NCBI GenBank assembly: GCA_905183005.1
Contig: CAJJDO010000056.1
Location: 176,450-240,449, forward strand
Length of the DNA stretch: 64,000 nucleotides
Source: Paramecium pentaurelia
Lineage: Eukaryota; Ciliophora; Oligohymenophorea; Peniculida; Parameciidae
Reading direction: 5' to 3'
The translations under genes were made by a program, and so were the position numbers. This document shows, piece by piece, positions 37,701 to 52,204 of this stretch (position 1 is the stretch's first letter; every line of letters starts with the position of its first letter). Below the pieces are notes generated by a model. That model saw only the letters and a program-made list of their open reading frames with translations. It did no database searches and was not told the origin of the DNA.

Positions 37701-40700
37701 AAAACTTTAAGAATTTATTATCTTTTTAAACCTTAACTTAAAACATTTGTAGTTTACATTATAACTTCTCTCTATGCATCTACTATCATATATTCACCTT
37801 AAATAATGATAATTTCATCTAAAAGTAAATCACTTTTTACCAAATGAGATATTTTAATAATATTCCAATTTTCTTATAAAGGTAAATTACATTAACCTAT
37901 GCTTTATTCTCTTTTATTATAACAGAACATTTCTTCAATTTTATCTTTTTTTATTTAATAACTCTCACCATTAAAATCTGAAAATTAAAAATAATTTTCT
38001 CTATTTTCAACATGAACATGCAATCTATTTTAAAAGGTATAAATGATCTAAACATTTTCTACTTTTTATAATCTTAAATCTAATTTAGTATAATAGAAAC
38101 ATAATTAGTTAAGATTCATAGATTCATTTGGATTAGTAGTTACTTGATAAAATGTAAGGATATATTATTAACCCAATATTGGTTCTAAAATTAATGCATC
38201 ATATTAAATCTAAAAATTTGAAAATTATGAAAGATCTAATTTATCTTAGCTTATTAGATTTGAATTGACATCATATCTTTATACTTAGACATCATTATCA
38301 GAATAGAATATTAATATGATATTTTCATCAAAATAAAATGTTTTTCTAAATCTATAAAAATCTATTGTTTATTAAATAACCGAAAAGGTTTTAACTACTT
38401 ATTCTCCAATCAAAACTCTAACATTTAGTTAACTGCTAAAAGATAAATAAACTTTTTCAATTTCATTTACAGTTTCTACTTAAAATATATTATCATATCT
38501 TTCATATTCTTATAAAACTGTAGGCTATGATTAAATAGGAATTTCATAACATTTTCCTTCTGCCTTTAAATAATAACCCTTTTAACATAAATTACAAATA
38601 TAGGGAAAATTACAGTATTAACAACCTTCCTCACAAAAAGGATGACAAAGATTATTTTCAATTTTATAATAATTACTAAGACATTAATCACAAATAGTTT
38701 AATCTTAACATTACTAACAATTTAATGAACAAACCATCTAATTTTATGCTATTATTTATTTATCTTATGATAAAAGCTAAAAATAATAATTAATTTTATC
38801 CTGAAAATTAAATTAATTTCCTTTTGTCCATAGTAGAAAGTATGAATTATTCAATGATGGAATAATCTAAATATATTCGTCATAATTGAATGAAAAAAAT
38901 CGAAAAGTATTTATATAGAACTTATTTACTAAAGAATATTATTGGTCCTTTATGAAATACATCTCTTAAAATTTAAAAGAATTTATATACAACTGAATTA
39001 TTAAGTATATTCCTTAATCACCTTCATACATTGAAATTTATGGTATATTATGTTCTACTTATCTAATTGTTAAAGGATCTCCTAATTCATCAAATTGTTT
39101 ATTAAATAATAACACTTAAATTATTCTAGTATTTTCTTAAAAGAAAACATATCCTATTGTGTAAAAATCATTTGTATGCCCTAAAATAATTTACTCATGG
39201 GGGAAAATATTAAATTAATCGAATTATTTTGTTAATAATAATTTTCCGTCAAATGAATACAATTGAACTCTCTTTTGATGATCATATGAAATATAAAATG
39301 TAGTAGCTAAATCAAAAGGAATTTAGTTAAATATATATATTCCTTCAATTCTTTTTTGAATTACTAAGTGATTGGATGAATCATAAAAGCTTAAATTAAT
39401 ATAATCCATCATTTAATATGCCTATTTAAAAAATCCAATAACATATCCTCCATTTTATAAGCTTAACGCGTGTATATATTTATGATTAAACATATTATGC
39501 GAATAAAATTAAGTTGTACCAACATCAAATTCATTTCCAATTCTTTGCATTTGCTTATCAAATTTTTAAGCTTTTATTATTGCTTCATTTAAATAAGGAT
39601 TTCCATCAAAAAATATGATAACAACTGTATCATCTTATAATACTATGACTTTTGGAAGACACTGAGCCCCTTTAGAATTAGTGTTAATTTATATATTGTC
39701 TCCAATTTTAACCCCAAAATTATCAATTAATTGAGCAAATACTCCCCAATCATCACCATCTTAAGAATAACTTGACCAAACCACAATTATTGAGCCATCA
39801 CTAAATTTTGCCCCCTCTTAATTTAATAATACTTTTTATGCTTCCTAATTAATTCTAATTGCTTTCTCTTATACTTCATCTAAAATGCATTAACCATTTT
39901 CGACAAAGTAATAATCTTTACAAAATTAACAATTTCCCATCTAATCACAAGAAGAACAATTAGAATCACATTATTTTTAACAATAATTGTTGTTATAACT
40001 AATTTCTTGAATAACAAAATTAGTTTCACACATTGTACATTATTTAAAATTAATACATTATAAGCAATTTTCAGAACATTAGATCTCCATCGTATTAACA
40101 AATTACCCATTTTAATTCATAACAGCATATGAGATATCCCATTGACCATCTTCATTTAGTTTAGTCCAAGTAAACCCAACATAAGTATTCATTAAAACTA
40201 TTGATTAAATACTACTAATTTAAATATCACTCTATATGACTCCTGTTGAAAGTTGATTTCCTTATAAATCTAAGAATTCGTATTAGGAACTCATAAGGTT
40301 ATCATTTTAAGTCCATTATATGAATAAATTATTAGCAACAATAGCTAATTGAATATCTGAGTTACCAGGAATAAAATTAACTTTAATAAAAATGATAATT
40401 AAGTATTTATCACAAATTCTTAAAGTCCAATCTTATGCCTCAAAAGTCTTATATAAAAGAATAATATTGTCTTAATTAATTTCAAATTTTATTTTTTCAA
40501 TATTAGGAATATCTATTTAATAAGTATTTTGAATTGTTCCATAACTATCTAAAGCTTATATTTATCCTTGTGATGAACTGATTGATAATGCATAGATGAT
40601 ATTTTCAACAACTTTAATTTCAGATATTTTGCTTTAATTACAATTATTCTATGTAAGACCTTCAGGATAATTGAAATTAATTTTTTCAGCATTTTATGAA

Positions 40701-43700
40701 AAATGTTTATCATAAATTGTTAGGGTTTAGGTATAGCAATTCATTAATGTTTAGTCAAATCCAAATTCAATATTATTTGAGATTAAAATAGCAAAATTGT
40801 TAATCAAAGGTTGAATTTTAATATCTAAAATCTCAGAATTATAATTTCTCTCAAATTCAGGAATAATAAGTGTGAAACTAGGATCAATTTTGAAAAATTG
40901 GCATTATTATAGTCTACTTATATAAACGAATGCTAAAACAATTTGATCTTCAACTAAAACAGTATCAAAAATAAAAACGATTTCAATCATCATGGTAAAA
41001 CTAGATATTTCTAAACCATCTTAATTAAATAATTTGGCCCTAAAATATTCATTACAAATGTAAATGATAGCATATCTGTTATCAGAAAAATTAATTAGTC
41101 TATTCTGCATTTATATGTTGCATTTCTCTTCGATTGGATGTTCAATAGTTCCTATATCGATTGGGATATTAGGATTTGTTGGATCTGTAGGATCTGTAGG
41201 ATCGGTAGGATCAGTTGGATCAGTTGGATCTGTTGGATCAGTAGGATCAGTTGGATCTGTAGGATCGGTAGGATCAGTTGGATCAGTTGGATCTGTTGGA
41301 TCAGTAGGATCAGTTGGATCAGTTGGATTTGTTGGATCTGTTGGATCAGTTGGATCTGTTGGATCAGTAGGATCAGTTGGATCAGTTGGATTTGTTGGAT
41401 CTGTTGGATCAGTTGGATCTGTTGGATCAGTAGGATCAGTTGGATCAGTTGGATTTGTTGGATCTGTTGGATCAGTTGGATCTGTTGGATCAGTAGGATC
41501 AGTTGGATCAGTTGGATTTGTTGGATCTGTTGGATCAGTTGGATCTGTTGGATCAGTAGGATCAGTTGGATCAGTTGGATTTGTTGGATCTGTTGGATCA
41601 GTTGGATCTGTTGGATCAGTAGGATCAGTTGGATCAGTTGGATTTGTTGGATCTGTTGGATCAGTTGGATCTGTTGGATCAGTAGGATCAGTTGGATCAG
41701 TTGGATTTGTTGGATCTGTTGGATCAGTTGGATCTGTTGGATCAGTAGGATCAGTTGGATCAGTTGGATTTGTTGGATCTGTTGGATCAGTTGGATCTGT
41801 TGGATCAGTAGGATCAGTTGGATCAGTTGGATTTGTTGGATCTGTTGGATCAGTTGGATCTGTTGGATCAGTAGGATCAGTTGGATCAGTTGGATTTGTT
41901 GGATCTGTTGGATCAGTTGGATCTGTTGGATCAGTAGGATCAGTTGGATCAGTTGGATTTGTTGGATCTGTTGGATCAGTTGGATCTGTTGGATCAGTAG
42001 GATCAGTTGGATCAGTTGGATTTGTTGGATCTGTTGGATCAGTTGGATCTGTTGGATCAGTAGGATCAGTTGGATCAGTTGGATTTGTTGGATCTGTTGG
42101 ATCAGTTGGATCTGTTGGATCAGTAGGATCAGTTGGATCAGTTGGATTTGTTGGATCTGTTGGATCAGTTGGATCAGTTGGATTTGTTGGATCTGTTGGA
42201 TCAGTTGGATTTGTAGGATCAGTTGGATCAGTTGGATCTGTTGGATCAGTAGGATCAGTTGGATCTGTAGGATCGGTAGGATCAGTTGGATCTGTAGGAT
42301 CTGTAGGATCGGTAGGATCAGTTGGATTTGTAGGATCTGTTGGATCAGTTGGATCTGTTGGATTTGTAGGATCTGTTGGATCTGTAGGATCGGTAGGATC
42401 AGTTGGATTTGTAGGATCTGTTGGATCTGTTGGATCTGTTGGATTTGTAGGATCTGTTGGATCTGTAGGGTCTGTTGGATTTGTAGGATCTGTTGGATCT
42501 GTTGGATTTGTTGGATCTGTTGGATCAGTAGGATCAGTTGGATCAGTTGGATTTGTTGGATCTGTTGGATCAGTTGGATCAGTTGGATTTGTTGGATCTG
42601 TTGGATCAGTTGGATTTGTAGGATCAGTTGGATCAGTTGGATCTGTTGGATCAGTTGGATTTGTAGGATCTGTTGGATTTGTAGGATCTGTTGGATCTGT
42701 AGGATCTGTAGGATCGGTAGGATCAGTTGGATTTGTAGGATCTGTTGGATCTGTTGGATCTGTTGGATTTGTAGGATCTGTTGGATCTGTAGGATCGGTA
42801 GGATCAGTTGGATTTGTAGGATCTGTTGGATCTGTTGGATCTGTAGGGTCTGTTGGATCTGTAGGATCTGTAGGATCGGTAGGATCTGTAGGATCGGTAG
42901 GATCAGTTGGATTTGTAGGATCTGTTGGATCTGTTGGATCTGTAGGGTCTGTTGGATTTGTAGGATCAGTTGGATCTGTTGGATTTGTTGGATCTGTTGG
43001 ATCGACTGGATCTTTTATATCAATAGGGTCTATTGGATCTTTCGGATCTGCTGGACTATTTGGATCTTTCACTTCTTCTTCATAATTTGGATTATAAGGA
43101 TCTTTGGGTTGTTCAATTTATTAACCAATTTTAACACAGTATCCTTATTCATTAAATTAGTATCCATTCAAACATTCGTCACATTAACTATACTTGCATT
43201 TGCTGCACTCAACTTATGAACAGACTTGTTCACAAACTAAAGTATCATAATTTTTTTAGTAGCCAAAACCGCAAATATCACATATTGAAGATGTTACACA
43301 AGAGACGCAACCTTGAGGACATATAATATCGTTTATAGGCCTAGACAATCCTGTTTAATCAAACCTTGCAAAATTTAATTTCCAATTATAAAGTACACTT
43401 CCTGCATGAAAGAATACAATAAAATTATTATTTTACAACTTCATTAACCAACAATATTGTATAGGAATTTCTGTATAATTCATATTTACTTAAACTTAGT
43501 TTTTTAGTTGCCCTTACATTGAAAAATACATTAAATGATAAGATTTGGAGTTCTTTTAGAATGATAGAATGACAATTTCATTTATATCACTTATTGCTAT
43601 ATGTATTGGGTATAAACTTTGCATTGTAGTATTATAGGATTACCTAATTAAACCTTAAGCAAATATATTGATTTAATAATTAGTTACGATAATGAATTAT

Positions 43701-46700
43701 TTAAGTGAATCAGTTGTCAATTTAACTAATCCTCCATCATTAATAATTTCATGTTAAATTAATTTTAATTGTAAATCAAATATATTAAGGATAGTTATTT
43801 TATCCTTTGTATATGCAAATGCAATTAATTCTCCGTTTGAAGTTAAGTCATAGTTTTCGCTAAAAGGTTGTTTTAGATCAGCCAAAAATTCGTAGTTTGA
43901 TTTCATAATATAAATATAAATATCAAATCTACTCTTAATTAATACTGCAATTTATCCTCCATTGAGAATTTTTGCTTTAATTGTTGTAGTTTCCCAAAAT
44001 TGTAAACCTGTATAAAGTAAGGTAGGTTCTGTAAGATTATTAAAGTTGACATCAAACTATTAATAGTAATAAGTATTCTTATCTGAATAGACGATAGGTA
44101 ATACGGAATAAAATATTGTAAGTTAGTTATTCTCATCAACAGTGATGGACACATCATTAATTCTGGAAATATTTATAAGATTTATAATTTTAAGTTTTTG
44201 TATTTAAGAAGTTCCATTACTCAAATAATAATTAAGTTCAATAACTTTTTCCTCTCTAAAACCTACCACCACGAAATTACCAGTTGAGTATGTGGCAATC
44301 TAATAGAAGAAGTATTGGCTATAGTAACTTTAATAATCCAAAGGAATTGTTGTTTCAACATATTGATTAATTCTTTCACAAGTAAGATATTAGGTTTTGT
44401 AAAAACCATTAAGACAATCTAGACAATTGGCTTAGAAATTGACACAATTTTGAGGTTTTTTTACACAATTTCCATCAACTTATAATATAAATAAATCAGG
44501 ATTCGTGCATTTAAGACAAAGTCCTTAATAATTACATTCTTGGCAAGCATATCCGCACCTCATTTAAGAGAATTGCAACTTTTCACCCATTTAATTAAAT
44601 TTGTATGAGATAATCATTTATGTTTGAGCCAAAATGTTATAAAACATTATGTTAATTATTATATCTTCATTTTGTAATTCAATTACTTCAAGTTTACCCA
44701 ATGATTTTAGATAAACATTATATTAATTGATCGAAATGATTTCACCCATCTATAAATATGATTGTTTAGATATAAGAATTCCTTTATAAACAGAATTCAA
44801 ACTCATATCTTAATACTGTGATCCTTCTCTCCAAGATATCAATATTGAATTAGAAAGCATATTAATTTATAAATCAAGTTTATAAATTTCACTTCCAATT
44901 GAGAGTTTCTAAGAACTTTTTAATATAATTCCATCTTATTGTATAATCTAATAGTATATTTCATATTTAAATGATTCAATGGTTGTCCAAACAATTAAGT
45001 AGTTTTCTTAATTCAATTTATATATTTTAGATTCTACCTGATTATTTGATTTCTATATATTATTTTTATTTAATATAACCCCAAAGATGTCAAAACTAGT
45101 TTCTACATAAGTATTAGATAGATCATTTTTCTAATAGAGCCTTAGTTCATTATCATTAAATTAAATTTCGAAATCTAAAGAGTTTTTAAATTAAGAATAT
45201 GTTAGTAATTGAATTTTTTAGGTTAAGTAAGGTGGGAAACTAATTTTAAATGGACTTTCAAAAGATAATGGAATAGTAACTAATTCTAAAATAGGAATAT
45301 CCGATTACATCACCATTTAAATCACCCCTAATTTCATATTTTCCAATAATACTATTTTAACCATGTATTTCTAGTATTTTTAATAGATAATAGAATTGGT
45401 GGTTCCTTAATATGAATAAATTACAGTATACGCTATATTTTCCTCATTAAAATTAAAAATATTTATAAAAGTTGTAGAAGTATCATACGAATTTTTGTAA
45501 GAAACTACAAATAGATCCTCATCAAATTTCAATTAACAAACATCAAAATAATATTTGCAATTTGTACATTATGAAGATAATTACAATATTTTAGGATTAG
45601 AATATCTTTTACCATACTTATCAAATCTTTGACTCATTACTCCTTAATCTCCGATCCATATATATAATAGATCACCATTAGAAAAAGTTATAACTTTGAA
45701 TATATTTTAAGATGTTTTATCATTTACAAATTCTATTATTTATTCATTAGAAACAGTACTAATTTGATAACAATTGCTTTTAATCAATTCAAAACCTTAT
45801 AAACATTAACTACAAGTGATAATTGAATTTTCAATTAAATGAGTTTCGCAATTATTTATTTTTGGATAACATAAATTTGATAATAAAATATAATCTTGCT
45901 TACAAGATTAGCAAACATCGCTAGTTTAGCAAGTCAAGCAATTATCTGAGCAAATGATTATATTCAATGATAATTAGGTGCCATCACTTTTATATCTCTT
46001 CATGTACACATCATCACTTAAGATTTATGATATCAGAGTACTAAGTATCCATGATGCTATGAAATTTCCTTATGGTTAGCTTATTAATTAAGGATGATGT
46101 GGATATTAATTAGAAACAGAATAGACAATAATAGGTAGTGATTTAGGTGAACCATCCAAATTAAATAATTACAATTAGATTGTTCTAATTTAATCATCTA
46201 GTGTTGATACACTTTCAGCAATAATAGCAAATCCATTTTCTATTTTAATCACATCAGGATTATCTAGATTCTCTTATGATATACCAAAATGATTTTAAAC
46301 TTCATATTAATTTAAATCTGTTGATATTTTTCTAAATCTTATTTTCTAACTCATGAAACCATTTTCATCAATTACATACTCTTTCCAAGCAATAATTATG
46401 TAATTATCTAAAGATGTAATTGCTGGAGCTTCTCCTGTAGTTGATAATTATACTCTCTCTATTAAAAATTGATTTAAGCTATATGAATTAGCGAATATTC
46501 CTTTATTGGTTTACCAAGCTATAACAATAATTGATTAAGTAGATGCTACAACTGGTTCATTTATTATTGATTCATTTTCAGTAACAATTTATGTATTAAG
46601 TAAATTATTATCATTGTCAAAGAATTTAGTTATAAGTGATATTGATTTCTGATTTCCTTATTCTGCCCAAACTATAACAAACCCATTTATAATCTATTGA

Positions 46701-49700
46701 ACGACTACTGGTGTATCAAATGATTAAGCATAATAAAGATGAATATCTGATTATATAGTAATTTCATTTCCAATTCTTAAGAAATCTCTATCAAATCTTG
46801 TCATCTTTACATCAGCATTTACTTTAATATTACCATCCACCCAAACAACTACTATTTCATCGTTATTCATTACTTAAACATCAGGATATTATTAAATTCC
46901 TGCTGATGATTCAGTAATTCTCATTTAATCTTTCAATTAAACTCCTTATGAATTATATAATGACATGTAAATTCCAGTTCCTTCATTCTGATAAAATTAT
47001 GTTGACCATACAACAACATAATCTCCGTTTGATAATGTAGACAATCTCTATCTACTTTAAGCTGGATAATAACTCATTTTAATTTCTTTATATTTTGAAT
47101 CACTAAGTTAGCATTTATAATCTGATGTTACTGAATATCCAAGAACACATTATGAACATCTACCATAACTACCTGTTGCACAATTATCTGGTAATTTCTA
47201 AGAACATTTATTATTTTATAATGAATACCCTTATTTACAAATTACACATATATTTTTATTATTACAATAGAAACAATTAGTTTCACAATTATCTTAATAT
47301 GATTATTATCCTTTCTTTTCAATAAAGAATATATAATTAACATTATTCATTATTCCTTAAAATACAACATATGACATCAAATTTCGTGGGTCTACATAAG
47401 TTAATATTTTTGTATTAGCTTAATATTAACTTAAAATATTTAATGGAGATGTCAACAAATCTTAAGTTGATCCATATTTTAGAAAATTTATATTTATAAA
47501 ATATTGACGTAATCTTTGCAATTCTCCCTTTTCAATTTATACATAAGTTGATTATATTAATGGAGAAATATAATTAAGATTTAGATTCTTAATTTAATTA
47601 TATGAGCTTACAGCAGTTCTTTTAACTGCTTATTAATTCAATTATCTATCAAACCATTAAACATTGAGATAATAATTTTACATTCCTAATTAATTAATTT
47701 CACTTTCTATCCAACCTATAACTAATCCACTACTATCAATATTGTCTGAGGAAATAGAATCAATCTAATTTGTACTCTAATATAATTGTTTGTATTTTGT
47801 AGTTGTACTATCTATTGTTAATGAATTTATAATATAATTATTCTTTAAATAGATTATTTGATATGAAGAGGTCTAGATCAATAATTAAGGATTTATTGAG
47901 ATATCATCTTAATTTTCATTAATATTTTATTTTATTTAAAATCCATCATTAATATTATATATTCCAACATATGTCTAATAAACAGAATTATCATCTACTT
48001 CAGTCCAAACTATTATAAAATTGGTATTAAATATTTTGATCTGAATTTGGAATTCATTTATATTAAGTACTTTAATCATTCTTAATTCAATTGGATTTGT
48101 TATGACAAAAAAGCTACTTTGGAATAATTATATCATCATTTTACAAGAAACTTAACAATTTCCACTTAACCATATAAGTGCAAACTTTTTAGATTCATAT
48201 TCATAAATTCTGTGATAAGGAATTACTTATTCTGAAGAAATTAATTATTTAATAGTAATAACACTAGATTCTAATTAATATACATTTGCATCTAAACTAT
48301 GCATTTCATTTTTATAATTATAATAGGTAGTTATCATAGAATTATCATTAAAAGTCAATATTGAACCTATTCCACTACATGTTTATTGACAAATTGGTAT
48401 TTCTAATTGATATTCAGTAACATTTAAGCATTTATTATCTACATATTTAAAATTATTATTGCAATAATCACATGTATAAGGCTGTGTACAATTTTAACAA
48501 TTATTTGAACAAATAGGTGAACATATCAATTTTTCTTAATTAAATTGATATCCATCTAAACATTAAGTACACATAATATCAACATTGTTGGAACAATCTC
48601 CACAATGAGACATACATATTTAGTCATCAAATGGGATTTTTTATAATTTTTAATTTAATCTCATCTTATATGACTTTCTATTCTTTATAGAACTCCATGT
48701 TATATAAAAAAATTCATTTTATTGAAAATTACCATATAAATAATCTATAGATTATTCATTTGAATTTATCTAAGTTTCATCTATTATGATTCCATTTAAA
48801 TCATATTATTTAACATTAATATTCATTATATTTTATTCAGAGGATTCAGCATATAATAGATAAATGTTGGAATTTGTTTTTACAACTTGTACTTTAGATA
48901 ATTCATTTATTGATTCTAGAGGTTATGTGTTTAACAGTTTTCCTCTTTGATTTAAAAATTACAAATTTAATTTCTGATTGCTCATATCTTTGTACAAAAC
49001 TGTAAATACTTGTTAATAATAATTATAGTTAACATAATAACTAGTAATTGTAGATTTTGTTAATTTTATTTCAACATAATCAAATAAATAAACTATTTAA
49101 TCTATAGCATCTTATTCAGTATATTATATTGATATCTTATTTTAATTGATTAAATGTTCTAATCTTAAATTTTTATATCTCTTTGTTAAAACAAACACAT
49201 CTCCATAATATCTCTAAGTTTCTGCCGTCATCAATCCATTTTTTATTGTAAATGTTTAAATAAATAGATATAGTGTTTAGCTACCATAGGTACTGTCATA
49301 AATTATATAAAGTTAATTATCAATCTTTAATATATCAATTAAGATATCTTAATTTAATGTTATTGATACATTATTTTACATTATCTCATATTAATTATCT
49401 AAAATAACAAATATTGCTTTTATTTATAAATTATTAATTTCATCTCTTACTAAATAACTAATAAGAATAAATTAATCTTATTTAATCAATTTAGGTTATT
49501 AGAATAATACTGTCAAATTACTATCATTTGATATTCTTCTTTCTCCTGATATTGATTATCCTTATCTATCAAATTCTTCATAAACAACCTCATTTTTAGT
49601 ACCATTTCTTTTAATTGATACAATAGATACTATATCATCATTAGTTTAGAATATTGTAGGATATAAATAATCTTATTTTTATACAATATAATTTTTTTCT

Positions 49701-52204
49701 GTTTAGATACATTAAGATTAAGAATCCAAGAAATAATTTAATTTACATTTTAAACATTCATTCTCAACTGAACAATAATCACAATTATTAATACATTATA
49801 ATTTACATTTACCATTATACAATACATAATTACTATTCTTACATTATAAACATACTCCAGTTTCTGAACATTAAAAACAAGCAGAAGAACAAGTAAATGA
49901 TTTTAAATTAGTAATCTAATTAGTTTTTTTAGAGAAACCTTAAATATAAATATGAGATATTGGATTTTTTTATTAAATATTTGAAATTCCAGACCATACC
50001 ATAATTATATCATTTTCACTAACCTAAATGAATGTATGATTTTATTGATATCTTGATGATTATGTAATTTAAATTTTAAAGTTTTCAGTATTATTTAAAT
50101 ATAATTACTTATTCAAATAAGCATCATGACCTACATACAATGAAATTTTATCAATTTAAACCATCTTTTATGAAAAGAATTCAGTTCTATCTTGATTTCT
50201 CAGATTACTAATACTTAATCTTGTGTCCAGAACCAAACACGAATAATAAGTATCATCATTTAGGAGTGTTATATAATTATCACCAATTGAATTCCTATAT
50301 GATGTAATCTCCAAATTATCTTTTCCAAAATAAATTTAATAATCAGATTTAGTTTAAATACCATTTGAATCAATTTTGATAAAGAAAAGGTAATATAAAT
50401 TATTTTGAATAGTAAAATAGAAAATAAAAATATTCTAATTTTTATTATTAATTATTTTAATTTGATCTCCCACCATTATTGGTGATGCTTCTGTTATCAA
50501 AGTTTCTCCTTTAATTGTTAAATCTTCTAAATTATATGAGTAATTAATTGTTTTTGTTGATCTATCAATTGAAACCCATTTAATCAATATATAAAAGATA
50601 TCATCTACTAAAGAATCAGCTATATCATAATCAAGTAATGTTTATAGATCTTTTTGATTCTCTAGTATTACTTTCATTAATAATTATCCTTGGATATCTA
50701 ATTTTCTAATGACCAAATATTATTGTTTATCATTTTAATAAATACTATAAATAACAATAATATTAAAATCTTTATTAATTATTTTCGCTTTACCCTTACT
50801 TTCTAATTCTCTACTTACTTTAAGTTCCATAAAATCATTCGTTGGATTTACACATAAGTTTTCTTTTGTATATTAATATCCCAATTTACATTTATCACAA
50901 TAAGAAGCATCAGAACATGATAAACAATTAATAGGACATATAGGATTACATTGATTTTTAATAGTATCCAATTGATAATTTTATTTACATTCTTGACATC
51001 TAAATCTGTTATCACATTTATCACAATTTAATATACATTCATTAATTTTTAAATTCATATCTATTAATTGAACTTTCAATTCATTGTAATAATACATTGG
51101 AGTAAACCATCTTAGTAGTAATCTATTATGATCAATATAATCAATATATATGGATTATATATTTTATTTATTTTTAATCTCTATCTATCTATATTATTCT
51201 GTAATGTATTAAATATTTTGAATATTTAATAAATCAATTTATTATAATTTTATCTCCTAATAACATTTACTTACTAAAATTAATTATGAATCTGTAAACC
51301 TTACATCAATCTATTGAATTTTATCAACACTACAAAATTCTTTAGTTTAAATTGTAAATGGATTTTGAGATCCTTCAAAATATTTATCAAATCTTCTAAT
51401 TATAAAGTCTAATTAAGTTGTCCATCTAAGAACAAAAAATTCATTTGTGGATAAACTATTTATTTTTACTTTCTGTTGATTATAATATTATATAGATGAT
51501 GGAATTGATCTTGTAGTTAATTTACCTTCATATAATTTTGATAATATAATTTTGTTAGTATTAGATTATGCTATAGCAATAACTCCCAATTTATTTTATG
51601 CTACTGATATAAAGTCGCTATCTGGTAATATTATTTTCTCACCTTTGACTCCTGTTGTTGGATTATACAATACCATATTCCATTGTTTAGTAGGATATTC
51701 TTTTCCTTATGAATACCATTTAATTGAAAATAAATTTTAATTTAACTGACTAAGTTAAATATATTGAATTGTTTATATAATTTTTACTTCTTAAATAGTA
51801 CTTCCTAAATTTAATTCTACATTCAATTCTTCAAGAGATAAACTATATTTTTTCATCAAAACATGAAGAACACTTCCTCTTTCCCTAACAAAAGCAATAA
51901 ATATAGAATTATTAATAATGATTATATCTGGGCAAAAGTTACTCTCCTCTATTCCTCCTATCGTTATTTGTCTTACAACTTCATTTTTCATTATGTCTAA
52001 TATCATTAATTGGACTTAGAATAACTAATCATACCCTCTTATATTTTAAGCTATTAAAAGTTATTAATCCCCTATGGGTAGAGTCCTTGCACTCCAATCA
52101 AACTCTATTCCTTTAATATCAACCTAATTGTATGTATCAATCATCAACTAGGCTAGCACAGTCTACAATAATATGTAGTATATAGTTTAAATAAGATATT
52201 TCAT
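31301..52204 (-). CDS. Giant Cys-rich type I membrane protein (6,967 residues)
   Basis: Start ATG 52204-52202 and TGA 31303-31301 are in the same frame (20,904 bp). Every place I checked in between agrees with that frame, so the gene appears intronless. A signal peptide begins it (MKYLIQTIYYILLQTVLAQ). The body repeats a two-part module about 13 times: 300-450 residues of beta-rich sequence, then a Cys-rich block with CxxC and C-x-x-GY-x-L spacing like furin/EGF-type domains (for example CDQCISNNECTKCLDGYQI at about 36.2 kb). A DPT/NPT array fills residues about 3,060-3,680. Near the end a membrane segment (PYVFYALIVVCIILLITWIC) is followed by a Gln/Asn-rich tail of about 110 residues. A cell-surface or secretory-membrane protein is inferred. 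The function is unknown. It is not a typical GPI-anchored immobilisation antigen. Confidence 0.9.
31760..51060 (-). repeat. About 13 dispersed Cys-rich blocks within the giant gene
   Basis: Blocks are centred near 31.9, 33.45, 34.85, 36.2, 38.65, 40.0, 43.2, 44.5, 45.85, 47.2, 48.5, 49.8 and 50.95 kb. Each is 50-130 residues with 8-20 Cys, commonly CxxC pairs and an ending such as CxxGYxL. Spacing is mostly 1.2-1.6 kb and larger at 36.2-38.65 kb and across the DPT array. The blocks are clearly related but well diverged, unlike the nearly identical units of the DPT array. They resemble growth-factor-receptor Cys-rich (furin-like) domains common in ciliate surface proteins. Confidence 0.8.
41164..43020 (-). 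repeat. DPT/NPT tripeptide tandem array, 9-bp unit in a 63-bp higher-order repeat
   Basis: About 204 copies of a 9-bp unit encode DPT, with NPT at intervals, inside the giant gene. From 41325 to 42144 the NPT codon triplets recur at exactly 63-bp steps (14 positions, 13 periods), so the unit is NPT plus six DPT. Synonymous third positions repeat with the same 63-bp period. Beyond 42144 the spacing is irregular. No stop occurs in several frames because the unit length is a multiple of three. The long plus-strand frames over the same stretch (SVGSVG and ISWICW types) are therefore shadows. The Asn in NPT is not a glycosylation site because Pro follows it, while the many Thr could carry O-glycans. 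Confidence 0.95.

Noticed and set aside
41064..43219. Two very long plus-strand frames over the DPT array (SVGSVG-type and ISWICWISR-type)
   Set aside because: A 9-bp tandem repeat without stops is open in several frames on both strands. Only the minus-strand DPT/NPT frame continues in frame into the Cys-rich protein on both sides.
31301..52204. Paramecium immobilisation (surface) antigen
   Set aside because: Those have regular eight-Cys periods and a GPI signal. This protein has irregular furin-like blocks, beta-rich modules and a transmembrane helix with a cytoplasmic tail.
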